DNA from: Paenibacillus doosanensis | GTDB taxonomy: Bacteria > Bacillota > Bacilli > Paenibacillales > NBRC-103111 | DNA: 64,000 nt | Assembly (NCBI RefSeq): GCF_025060755.1 | Contig: NZ_JANYUY010000003.1 | Location: 62,001 to 126,000 of the forward strand | Direction: 5' to 3' | In this document: piece after piece, positions 34,744 to 42,017 of the stretch | How the letters are laid out: each line of letters opens with the position of its first letter | How positions within the stretch are numbered: position 1 is the stretch's first letter | Position numbers and translations under genes: made by a program | The notes under the pieces: generated by a model | Told to the model about the DNA's origin: nothing | What the model saw: the letters and a program-made list of their open reading frames with translations, nothing else | Databases searched by the model: none

Positions 34744-35901
34744 GTGAACATTCTGGCTAAACGGGAACGAATAGAAGAGATTCAATATTTGCGCGGTTTC
34801 GCTTTTCTGGCCGTAGTGTTGCAGCATGCGATCGGCCATTACGCTTATTTGCCGGAGTCGGGCGTTCAAGACGGCGCTATGCTGGGCATTTTGCTTATTG
34901 CGGCCAAGTTTGCCGTGCCTATGTTTATTTTTATAACGGGATTGGTGCTTTTTTATAACTATACGAGCGAAGTGAGTTTTTGGTCTTTCATCGGAAAGCG
35001 CTGTAAAGATATTCTTGTTCCTTATATTTTATGGTCAACGGTCTATGCGCTGTGGTTCCAGACGGGAGGAGAGGGGCTATGGTCGGGGCTTAAGATCGTC
35101 GTTGCGGATTGGTTTGCGGGCAAAGCTTCGTATCATTTATGGTATGTCGTCATGAGCATACAGCTGTACTTATTGTTTCCGCCGATTCAAAGAGCGGTTC
35201 TGCCGCTGTGGAGACGATCCAAGCCTTGGACGCTGCGCGCCGGCTTTGTTCTGCTGTGCCTCGTTTACGTGCTGCTGACGACCAAAGTCGGAGTCATCGG
35301 CGAAGCGGCGTCCAAGCTGCACATACCGGTGCTGACTCCTTTATTTACGGAATATGCGGATCGTAATGCGCTGTATTTCTTTATTTACTTTGTTATGGGC
35401 GCGGCGGCCGGATTGAATCTGCAAGCGTGGAAACAATGGATGCTCAAGCGGCAGGGCGTCTTCCTAAGCCTCTACGCGATTTTATCGTGCATCTTGTTTT
35501 ACAAGATCATGGCCAGCTTCCGGACGAAGGACGGGTACGTTATTCAATATAACGATACGCTGCTCGTGCAGCCGTTTATGGCGGTATTTCTGCTGCTGTC
35601 CGTTGTCGCCATGTGCATTGCGGCCGTATGGCTGCACCAGTACGGGAACGGGCGGCTGAAGAAGCTGTTCAACCTCCTCGGCCAATATTCCTACGGGGCT
35701 TACCTGGCGCATGCGCTGATGCTAACGGCAGGAACCTTTGCGGCGGATGCTTTGTTCCCGGGCTGGAACGTATCGCTGCGCACGGTGATTGCTTTTATAT
35801 TTTGCGCGCTGCTGTCTGTACTGACTGCCGCGGCATTAGGCAAGTTTCGCCTGGGCCGGTTTATGACGGGAGCGCCTGCACCGCGTAAGCGCGACGTCTG
35901 A
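34744..35901 (+). CDS. membrane acyltransferase (acyltransferase 3 family)
   Basis: 385 aa with about ten hydrophobic segments. The family opening EIQYLRGFAFLAVVLQHA (Arg and His as in Acyltransferase_3/OafB-type enzymes) is clear, and AYLAHALML appears near the end. These enzymes O-acetylate cell-surface sugars, but the target here is unknown. The start is uncertain: GTG at 34744 overlaps the GAGGAG, while a CTG at 34753 would have ideal 8-nt spacing. It follows the VOC gene by 12 bp. Confidence 0.85.
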   Translation: MNILAKRERIEEIQYLRGFAFLAVVLQHAIGHYAYLPESGVQDGAMLGILLIAAKFAVPMFIFITGLVLFYNYTSEVSFWSFIGKRCKDILVPYILWSTVYALWFQTGGEGLWSGLKIVVADWFAGKASYHLWYVVMSIQLYLLFPPIQRAVLPLWRRSKPWTLRAGFVLLCLVYVLLTTKVGVIGEAASKLHIPVLTPLFTEYADRNALYFFIYFVMGAAAGLNLQAWKQWMLKRQGVFLSLYAILSCILFYKIMASFRTKDGYVIQYNDTLLVQPFMAVFLLLSVVAMCIAAVWLHQYGNGRLKKLFNLLGQYSYGAYLAHALMLTAGTFAADALFPGWNVSLRTVIAFIFCALLSVLTAAALGKFRLGRFMTGAPAPRKRDV

Positions 35902-35933
35902 TCGGGAGAGATGAACGCGGAGCGGTAACAAGT

Positions 35934-35965
35934 GCCGGGTCCTTGAGGGATCGCGGCTTTTTTTA
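35934..35965 (+). terminator. likely terminator
   Basis: Imperfect stem GCCG-GGTCC / GGATC-GCGGC and seven T; ends the VOC/acyltransferase transcript. Confidence 0.6.
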
Positions 35966-36026
35966 TACTATTTGCGCCCTCCAGATTATGGTACGATGAG
36001 AGGGCGATTCATAGAGAGGGGATGAA

Positions 36027-36848
36027 ATGATGAGTCAGACTCAAGTGTTGTTGACCAAGCAAAGCGAACGTACCCGGATAGAGGTGCTGTGCTATGAGCA
36101 ATTGGCGGGGAGCGACGATATCGGCAGCTCGGAAATGCTTTATTTTCTGCAGCAGAGCGGGAGCCGGCTGAAGCAGGTGAAAATAACGCTTCAAAACAGC
36201 AGCGTGCTGCTGGAATCCGGGGCGCTGCATTTTATGAAAGGGCGCATCGATGTGCAAAACAATGCGGGCGGCGTAGGCGGCATGCTCAAAAAATTCATCT
36301 CCAGCGGTTTAACGGGAGAATCGATGTTCAAGCCGGTATACAGCGGCAGCGGAGACATTTATTTGGAGCCCAGCTTCGGCCATTATTTGCTCGTGGAGCT
36401 GCATGATGAGGAGCTAGTCGCGGACAAAGGGATGTTCTACGCATGCGAAGCGTCCGTTAGCGTAGGCGTGGAGCGAATGAAAAACTTATCCTCTGCGATT
36501 GCAGGCGGCGAAGGCCTGTTTCAGACCAAGCTGTCGGGCAGCGGGTTATGCGTGCTATCGAGTCCTGTTCCGGACCATGAGATTGTGAAAATAAAGCTGA
36601 ACAACGAGAAGCTTCAGGTCGACGGCAATTTTGCTTTGCTGCGTAAAGGAAATATTCAATATAGCGTGGAGAAATCGAGCAAATCGATCTTCGGTTCCTT
36701 AACGAGCGGCGAAGGGCTCTTGCAGACCTTTACCGGAACGGGAGAGGTATGGGTAGCGCCGACGCAATCCGTCTATGAGCAGCTAAAAGCGCATCGCTTG
36801 GGCGGCCTGACCAAGGCAGGAGGATCGTCCAACACGAAAACGACATAG
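36027..36848 (+). CDS. AIM24 family protein
   Basis: 273 aa. Long beta-helix-like protein of the AIM24/TRAP-like family, recognised from repeated GSGDIYLEPSFGHY, GEGLFQTKLSGSGLCVLSS and GEGLLQTFTGTGEVWVAPT units. The biochemical role of bacterial members is not established. ATG 36027 (or the next codon, 36030) follows GAGAGGGGATG. It stands alone; a LexA-controlled gene follows on the same strand but has its own promoter. Confidence 0.88.
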   Translation: MMSQTQVLLTKQSERTRIEVLCYEQLAGSDDIGSSEMLYFLQQSGSRLKQVKITLQNSSVLLESGALHFMKGRIDVQNNAGGVGGMLKKFISSGLTGESMFKPVYSGSGDIYLEPSFGHYLLVELHDEELVADKGMFYACEASVSVGVERMKNLSSAIAGGEGLFQTKLSGSGLCVLSSPVPDHEIVKIKLNNEKLQVDGNFALLRKGNIQYSVEKSSKSIFGSLTSGEGLLQTFTGTGEVWVAPTQSVYEQLKAHRLGGLTKAGGSSNTKTT

Positions 36849-36875
36849 TTTTTTTCAAAAGGAAGTTATTCCCTC

Positions 36876-36926
36876 TTGAATAAAGAACATTTGTTCTGTA
36901 TATAATAATTATAAGAACAAATGTTT
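36876..36926 (+). promoter_or_regulatory. SOS (LexA) promoter of 36944 gene
   Basis: -35 TTGAAT (36876-36881) and -10 TATATA/TATAAT (36899-36906). A perfect LexA core GAAC-ATTT-GTTC (36885-36896) lies between them, and a second near-perfect box GAAC-AAAT-GTTT (36915-36926) lies downstream. Confidence 0.85.
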
Positions 36927-36943
36927 GGTCGGGAGGCGACGAT

Positions 36944-37162
36944 ATGCTCAAGGAATTGGAACGATATGCAGGGCGGCAAGCGGAAATGATCTATATGGAT
37001 AAAAGCGGCAAAATCACCCGGCGTAAAATTTTCATCCGTACGATCGGCGAAGCGAAGATTACGGCTTACTGCTATGAAAGACGGGCTCCCCGAGTATTCG
37101 ACGCGAATCGGATTTTGGCCGTATTCCCTGTTTCCCAAGCAGGTGTCCAAGCCGGCAAATAA
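36944..37162 (+). CDS. SOS-controlled mini-WYL-like protein
   Basis: 72 aa with GGGAGG upstream of ATG 36944. The body reads AEMIYMDKSGKITRRKI....ITAYCYERRAPRVFDANRI, which follows the WYL-domain pattern (I-x-Y...G...R....AYC..R..R.F...RI) but without a helix-turn-helix. WYL domains bind nucleotides or single-stranded DNA and occur in DNA-damage regulators. Promoter carries two LexA boxes. The similarity is by eye; function unknown. Confidence 0.72.
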   Translation: MLKELERYAGRQAEMIYMDKSGKITRRKIFIRTIGEAKITAYCYERRAPRVFDANRILAVFPVSQAGVQAGK

Positions 37163-37257
37163 TCTGCGAAAAGCGAGGCTTAGCGGCCTCTTGAGCAGGT
37201 ACAATCGGGTCTTTGGCTACATAGTATACATCACCCTATTTCGTTGAGGTGAGAGCT

Positions 37258-37464
37258 ATGAGTGGCAAAAAGGCTAAGAAGAAAACAACCCCGACTTCCA
37301 ATGTGGACAAAAACCGGTTTAACATGAAAATGGTCACCTCTGATGTGTGCAGCCGCTGCAGAAAATGCGAGCGGGGCTTGCAATATTTGGAAAAAATGTC
37401 CCAACCCGGCGCTGTAGGCAAAGGGGTTCCGTGCATTTTGACGAGAGGCAAGGCGTATGTCTAG
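37258..37464 (+). CDS. small protein with CxxCxxC motif
   Basis: 68 aa, ATG 37258 preceded by GAGGTGAGAG. The N-terminus is Lys/Thr-rich (SGKKAKKKTTPTS). The middle has CSRCRKCERG, a possible zinc site with a fourth Cys (GVPC) near residue 59. I do not recognise it. A terminator follows 18 bp after the stop. Confidence 0.7.
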   Translation: MSGKKAKKKTTPTSNVDKNRFNMKMVTSDVCSRCRKCERGLQYLEKMSQPGAVGKGVPCILTRGKAYV

Positions 37465-37481
37465 TCAGTCGTAAGTCGAGG

Positions 37482-37510
37482 AAGGTTCGCAAAGGGGCGG
37501 ACCTTTTTTG
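37482..37510 (+). terminator. rho-independent terminator
   Basis: AAGGTTCGC / GCGGACCTT stem with six T; ends the small CxxCxxC gene. Confidence 0.85.
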
Positions 37511-37761
37511 TTGTTTAGGAAATGATGCGCAGCCATATCCTGTGGATATCCGTGGGCTCCCCCGAAAGTAATGTCTACCCATAGAACGATTCCAGCGGAA
37601 TGGTTAGACGCCGATCCAGCTGAAGCCGGATGCGGACGGAATAAGCTTCAGAGCATTACGTCACTTTGGGGGGGACTTGTTCCTGCTTAGGCTTCAAGTC
37701 GTTGACATGATTTAACAAGAGCAGGAGAGAGCATAATGATGAAAGGAAGGATGGATGTGCA
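37511..37761 (+). promoter_or_regulatory. leader region of the Na+/H+ antiporter gene, with hairpins
   Basis: No gene is seen. Two RNA hairpins are visible: GTCTACC (37573-37579) with GGTTAGAC (37602-37609), enclosing ATTCC/GGAAT, and CTGAAGC (37620-37626) with GCTTCAG (37645-37651). A TTGACA lies at 37711-37716 but lacks a clear -10. A cis-regulatory RNA is possible; no known riboswitch class was recognised. Confidence 0.4.
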
Positions 37762-39813
37762 GTGGAGCTGTTTTTAGGCATATTGGTGCTGTTGGCGCTG
37801 CTTGGCTTATCCAATGTCGTCAACCGGATCGTTCCGTTTGTGCCGGTGCCTCTGATTCAAATTGCGCTTGGGGTTTGTGTGGCCTTGCTTCCCGCGGGGG
37901 TGCATATTCCGCTAAATCCCGAATTGTTCTTCGTATTGTTCGTAGCGCCGCTTCTGTTTAACGACGGCAAGAGGACGCCGCTGAAGGAACTGTGGAAGCT
38001 GCGCGCTCCGATTTTGCTGCTCGCCGTGGGGCTTGTTTTCGTTACCGTCGCGGCGGCAGGCTATGTCATTCATTGGATGATTCCGGCGATGCCTCTGCCT
38101 GCCGCGTTCGCGCTGGCTGCAATTTTGTCGCCGACGGATGCGGTTTCCGTCAGCGCATTATCCGCGCGGATTCATCTGCCCAAACGGATATTGCGCCTGC
38201 TGGAAGGGGAGGCTCTGATGAACGACGCATCGGGTCTCGTCGCCTTTAAATTCGCTATTGCCGCTGCGGTGACGGGCGTGTTTTCGCTGCCGCAGGCGGC
38301 GCTGAGCTTCATGGTCATTGCTCTTGGAGGTCTGCTGCTCGGCGTGCTGCTGTCCTTGTTGATCGTAGGGCTGCAGCTGCTGCTCCGCCGATTCGGAATG
38401 GAAGATATTACGGTACATATGATCATCCAGATTCTGACGCCTTTTTTGCTGTACTTGATTGCGGAAGAATGCGGGGTTTCCGGCATTTTGGCCGCGGTAG
38501 CGGGAGGGATCGTACATGCGGTCAAGCAGGAATTGAACCAATCGGTGATGATCGAGCTGCAGATGGTTTCGACCCATACTTGGTCGGTCGTATTGTTCGT
38601 ATTAAACGGGTTGGTTTTCGTCATACTCGGGCTGCAGATTCCCGCCGTAAGCAGCGTTATATTCCGGGATGCCGCCTACAGCAACTATGAGGCGCTAGGG
38701 TACATCGCGGTCATTTCGGTGCTGTTGATCGCGCTGCGCTTTGCGTGGATTCTCGCCTTTACGCGCGGGGCGGGTCTATTCTCCTCCGGCAAGGACACGC
38801 GCATCCTGAAGGACGTTCCCGGGATGAAATCGATTGTGCTGACCTCGCTGTCCGGAGTCCGCGGTACGGTCACATTGGCCGGCGCGTTTTCCATCCCGCT
38901 CGCGCTTAAGGACGGTAGTCCGTTTCCGGAGCGCAATTTGATCATCTTCCTGGCAGCCGGCGTCATTTTATTTTCATTGCTTGTGGCCAGCATTGTTCTT
39001 CCGCTGCTTACCAAGAGAAAGGAAGCGGACGTCAATATGCAAGAGGAAGAAAACGATACGCAGATCCGGACTATGACGGCTGCGCTGCACGCGATCAATC
39101 AGGAGAGGACGGAGCATAATGCGAAGGCGGCGGCCGCGGCGGCGGGGGATTATAAAAAGTGGATTCATCAAGTCCGTTCGGAAAAAATAAACCGGAAGCT
39201 CGGCCCGGGTGCGCGGGAGGTTGAAACGGAGCTGCGCCTCGCCGCCTTGCGAAAAGAACGGGAGACGGTGGAGGAGATGGCCCAAAATCAAGAAATCAGC
39301 CCCGACATGGCGCAGCTGATCGGCCAGCGGTTCGGGCAAACGGAACTGATCCTTGCCAACAGGCTTCATCTGTGGAGGATTATGCTGATGCTGCTGGTAC
39401 AACGCATTCAAATGCTGATTCAATCGAAAGCGGACCCGGCGAAAGCGCCGATGAAGCTGGATGCAAAGGAGATCGACTCGCTAAGGGAAATGAAAATTCG
39501 TACATCGGAGGCGGCCGTAGACGAAATCAAACGGCGGATTCAAGACGATAACCGGGAAGTGGCGCTGGAAGTGATCTCCCACTACAACCATGTCATAGCC
39601 CGAATACGGCTGCAGAAGTCCGGAGGCTATCCGCATGACGAACGGTTCGGCGAACAAAAAAAGGAGCTTCATACGGTCGCCGTCCAGGCGGAGCGCGATG
39701 AAGTTCAAAAGCTGTACGAGCAGGGAACGATCTCGCGGCGAACCGCCAACAAAATAAGGCAGTATATCAGCTACCGTGAAGCGCTTATGTTCGAACAGGA
39801 CGAGCTTGAATAA
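37762..39813 (+). CDS. Na+/H+ antiporter (CPA1 family)
   Basis: 683-aa CPA1 monovalent cation/proton antiporter. About 12 helices in residues 1-415; the ion-binding region is seen as ILSPTDAVSVSAL (about 113-125) and the helix-6-type LLEGEALMNDASGLV. The SGVRGTVTLAGAF motif of this family is near residue 370. The remaining 270 residues form a long cytoplasmic, coiled-coil-rich tail (ETELRLAALRKERETVEEM...). GTG start at 37762 has GGAAGG 12 nt upstream. Likely exports Na+ in exchange for H+. Confidence 0.92.
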   Translation: MELFLGILVLLALLGLSNVVNRIVPFVPVPLIQIALGVCVALLPAGVHIPLNPELFFVLFVAPLLFNDGKRTPLKELWKLRAPILLLAVGLVFVTVAAAGYVIHWMIPAMPLPAAFALAAILSPTDAVSVSALSARIHLPKRILRLLEGEALMNDASGLVAFKFAIAAAVTGVFSLPQAALSFMVIALGGLLLGVLLSLLIVGLQLLLRRFGMEDITVHMIIQILTPFLLYLIAEECGVSGILAAVAGGIVHAVKQELNQSVMIELQMVSTHTWSVVLFVLNGLVFVILGLQIPAVSSVIFRDAAYSNYEALGYIAVISVLLIALRFAWILAFTRGAGLFSSGKDTRILKDVPGMKSIVLTSLSGVRGTVTLAGAFSIPLALKDGSPFPERNLIIFLAAGVILFSLLVASIVLPLLTKRKEADVNMQEEENDTQIRTMTAALHAINQERTEHNAKAAAAAAGDYKKWIHQVRSEKINRKLGPGAREVETELRLAALRKERETVEEMAQNQEISPDMAQLIGQRFGQTELILANRLHLWRIMLMLLVQRIQMLIQSKADPAKAPMKLDAKEIDSLREMKIRTSEAAVDEIKRRIQDDNREVALEVISHYNHVIARIRLQKSGGYPHDERFGEQKKELHTVAVQAERDEVQKLYEQGTISRRTANKIRQYISYREALMFEQDELE

Positions 39814-39839
39814 GGATGCTGCGCGAAATTCCGAAGTGT

Positions 39840-39986
39840 TCATAAATCCGGACTTTTTATTTTTTTGTAATCGTGAAGGAAGACGATCTTATCGTTTTTC
39901 TTGCGGCGGGAAAAGAGGAAATTGCCGATGTAAAAAAGCAAGGATAGCAAGCTTATGAAGCCGAGCACGGCCAAATCCTGATTCAT
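39840..39986 (-). CDS. small single-span membrane protein, unknown
   Basis: 48 aa read directly from the sequence. AGGTGG precedes the ATG by 7 nt. One helix (DLAVLGFISLLSLLFYIGNFLF) is followed by a basic, likely cytoplasmic tail (RRKKNDKIVFLHDYKKIKS). It is convergent with the antiporter gene. No family recognised. Confidence 0.6.
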   Translation of the reverse strand: MNQDLAVLGFISLLSLLFYIGNFLFSRRKKNDKIVFLHDYKKIKSPDL

Positions 39987-40122
39987 TCTGACCACCTGCC
40001 GTTATCGTAATAGAATTAGATCTCATCATAGCATAGCCTTGTTTATAAGTGAAATGCATAATGGAAATAAAATCATATGCATTTTTAGCATAAGATGAAC
40101 TCTATGAAACTGTTGTTAATGA

Positions 40123-40170
40123 TTGACTGCGAACAAATGTTTGGTATAATAGAAACAAGAACAAACGTTC
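40123..40170 (+). promoter_or_regulatory. SOS (LexA) promoter of 40196 gene
   Basis: -35 TTGACT (40123-40128), 16-nt spacer, -10 TATAAT (40145-40150). A LexA-type box CGAAC-AAAT-GTTTG (40130-40143) fills the spacer, and a perfect core GAAC-AAAC-GTTC (40159-40170) lies downstream. Confidence 0.88.
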
Positions 40171-40195
40171 CTAAATTGAGAGAGGGGTGCAAGCT

Positions 40196-40492
40196 ATGAA
40201 TTCGACGAAAGTTAGGTTTATTGAACGTGACTATTACAGAATGATGATGGTTAATAACAGCGATCATTTGACGGATAGCCAGATTGATAAAATACTGGAT
40301 GCGGCTGATACGACCTGGTCGGATCTGACCTTCAAATTTTACGATAACGGTTCGCTAGTTATTATCGACAATCATACGGAGCTTAGCATCCCTCTCCATT
40401 CGCTGAAGGGGGCGGCTTACGATTTTTATGTAAAGCAACGAATCCGGATGATCAGATCCAATCTCGAGTCGAAGAATTTGCAGAGCGCCTAA
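40196..40492 (+). CDS. SOS-controlled protein of unknown function
   Basis: 98 aa; GAGAGGGGTG lies before ATG 40196. It is a soluble, acidic/aromatic protein (LTDSQIDKILDAADTTWSDLTFKFYDNGS, then AYDFYVKQRIRMIRSNLE). I do not recognise a family. Two LexA-type boxes overlap or follow its promoter, so it should be induced by DNA damage. Confidence 0.72.
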   Translation: MNSTKVRFIERDYYRMMMVNNSDHLTDSQIDKILDAADTTWSDLTFKFYDNGSLVIIDNHTELSIPLHSLKGAAYDFYVKQRIRMIRSNLESKNLQSA

Positions 40493-40649
40493 TCTATTTC
40501 TTTTCACGCGTGATGAACGATAAACGATGCGCGGCTTTTGTTGCAGGGAGCGTTATGAAGGCAGGAGCATGGGTGGCAGGCACTTCCGTTTTTAGTGATC
40601 AGCGGCCGGATGTGCCCGGAAATATTGGGGAACAGGAGAACATTCATCT

Positions 40650-40868
40650 ATGGAATTTCACGTTAAATTAAAGCAACTGCGCCAGCAACAAGATATTTCT
40701 CTACGGAAGCTAGGCGAGAAAGCCGGCGTCAGCTACTCGATTATGAATTCAATAGAAAACGGCAGATTTCATCCCACAAGGGAAGCGGTAATTTCTATTG
40801 CGAATGCTTTGAAGTATGAAGCGGTTGAAGAACTGCTATTCCTCGCAGGATATGGGCCGGAAATCTAA
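40650..40868 (+). CDS. XRE-family helix-turn-helix protein
   Basis: 72 aa, a single HTH_3 domain: LKQLRQQQDISLRKLGEKAGVSYSIMNSIENGRFHPTREAV is typical of the family. AGGAGAA lies 10 nt before the ATG. It probably represses a nearby gene; the small-peptide operon starting at 40961 is the obvious candidate but no operator was identified. Confidence 0.85.
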   Translation: MEFHVKLKQLRQQQDISLRKLGEKAGVSYSIMNSIENGRFHPTREAVISIANALKYEAVEELLFLAGYGPEI

Positions 40869-40960
40869 AATAAAATTTAGGTCAAATTACCTACATCATT
40901 CGACAAAATATACCAATGTATAGTATAATAGTATTACAAGGATAGAGAGGGAGTGTTACT

Positions 40961-41050
40961 ATGTTACTGGTTTGGAATAGTATTGGCTTCATTCTATTAT
41001 GTACGATTCTTTATTTGTCCATAAAGACACTCCTGCAAAAGGTGGAGTAG
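40961..41050 (+). CDS. 29-aa hydrophobic peptide
   Basis: Short ORF with GAGGGAGTG before its ATG and a TATAAT (40924-40929) upstream. The peptide is one membrane helix (VWNSIGFILLCTILYLSI) with a short basic end (KTLLQKVE). It could be a small membrane protein or a toxin-like peptide; nothing more can be said. Confidence 0.55.
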   Translation: MLLVWNSIGFILLCTILYLSIKTLLQKVE

Positions 41051-41057
41051 AGGCAGG

Positions 41058-41231
41058 ATGCACACTGAGTTATACAAACAGCTTAAGAAGCCTGACGATC
41101 AGGAATCCAGAAGACTGCAAGAGCTTATGGTTGAAATCAAAAAAATTATGAGCGAAAAGCAAAATACAGGCGTGTTCAAACGGCTCTTTAAATATAAGAA
41201 AAGACCTAAAACGAAGCCGAGGGCTTGGTAA
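41058..41231 (+). CDS. 57-aa basic protein, downstream of 29-aa peptide
   Basis: Starts 7 bp after the 29-aa ORF with GGAGTAGAGGCAGG upstream. The N-terminal half is charged and helical (KKPDDQESRRLQELMVEIKKI) and the C-terminus very basic (KRLFKYKKRPKTKPRAW). Unknown family. The pair forms a tight bicistron. Confidence 0.6.
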   Translation: MHTELYKQLKKPDDQESRRLQELMVEIKKIMSEKQNTGVFKRLFKYKKRPKTKPRAW

Positions 41232-41259
41232 TCCGGCGATTTTTCCGAATAACCGGCGT

Positions 41260-41427
41260 TTACAGTGACTCAGTAGTTACGTTTATAGAAGCTTCCTGTT
41301 CTTGGGTATCGGCTGTCATATTTGTAAGCGGATGCTGAATAAGGCAAGTCGCTTTCCACAATTCAAAGGTTTCTTTTGGGATACCCAATTGAAGAATAAT
41401 TTGTTCGCATTCTAAGTGATTCTTCAT
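41260..41427 (-). CDS. 55-aa protein, unknown function
   Basis: ATG 41427 is preceded by a perfect AGGAGGT. The protein starts MKNHLECEQIILQLG, has an amphipathic middle with LWKATCLIQHPLTN and a Thr/Glu-rich end. No family recognised; it is convergent with the small bicistron at 40961-41231. Confidence 0.62.
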   Translation of the reverse strand: MKNHLECEQIILQLGIPKETFELWKATCLIQHPLTNMTADTQEQEASINVTTESL

Positions 41428-41461
41428 TTTCGACCTCCTGATTTGGTTAGATTGTCCTTAT

Positions 41462-41496
41462 AAAAATAAAGACCACCTTTCAATAGAAGGGTGGTC
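41462..41496 (-). terminator. terminator-like hairpin (minus strand)
   Basis: GACCACC-CTT / AAAGGTGGTC-type stem (41471-41496) with a T-rich tail on the minus strand. It lies just upstream of the 55-aa gene and may end readthrough from the YjcZ-like gene. Confidence 0.65.
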
Positions 41497-41618
41497 GGGT
41501 TGCACTACTAGCTCCATCGAATCCAAGTGCCCACATACGGATTCGATATCATCGCTTACCATATTCCAATAATAACAAGTACTGTGATATGTTTCTGTTT
41601 GTTTTCACACACAATTAA

Positions 41619-41653
41619 CAAAAAAAGACCACTCTTTTTCAAGAGAATGGTCT
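41619..41653 (-). terminator. terminator of the YjcZ-like gene (minus strand)
   Basis: AGACCATTCTCT / AGAGTGGTCT stem with a bulge, followed on the minus strand by seven T. Confidence 0.7.
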
Positions 41654-41677
41654 GTTTGGCGTTGAAACCTATGTACA

Positions 41678-41698
41678 GCCCCCGCATCGAGCGGGGGC
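41678..41698 (-). repeat. GC-rich hairpin after the YjcZ-like gene
   Basis: Perfect GCCCCCGC / GCGGGGGC with 5-nt loop, 13 nt after the stop; no T-run directly follows, so it may protect the message or act with the next hairpin. Confidence 0.6.
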
Positions 41699-41711
41699 CA
41701 AGTTATCTGAA

Positions 41712-41807
41712 TCAGATAATCAAGGCAAAACCGACAATGATTAACAGGATAAAAAGAACCAGTATTGAAGCGGAAGAGCCGAACCCAAAACCGTCTACAC
41801 CACCCAT
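41712..41807 (-). CDS. YjcZ-family sporulation-type small membrane protein
   Basis: 31 aa, GGAAGGAGG upstream of ATG. The sequence MGGVDGFGFGSSASILVLFI followed by LLIIVGFALII has the Gly-rich start and single C-terminal helix with the LFILLIIVG core of YjcZ/YjcZ-like proteins, which are associated with sporulation. It is transcribed alone on the minus strand. Confidence 0.85.
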   Translation of the reverse strand: MGGVDGFGFGSSASILVLFILLIIVGFALII

Positions 41808-42017
41808 TTGATATGCCTCCTTCCATGGTCACATGACTATTGTATGTGGATAAACGCCAATGTGTATGGACTATGACCTATACGGCAGCTTAATCGGACG
41901 CCGCGCAAATGTAATGTACGGAATGAAACCTGCGCATCTTGTTTTTCGTATAAAGAATAGCGAAACCGGGGCGTAGGATTGTCATGAAAATTTGCCGGAT
42001 GAGGGAGTTTTCTTCGG

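Noticed and set aside
40555-40671. 38-codon ORF (MKAGAWVAGTS...) with GGGAG upstream
   Set aside because: It overlaps the start of the XRE gene in another frame and has no recognisable features; could be a translational leader but evidence is too thin.
41527-41811. 94-aa open frame on the plus strand
   Set aside because: Antisense to the YjcZ-like gene and its hairpins; no ribosome site.
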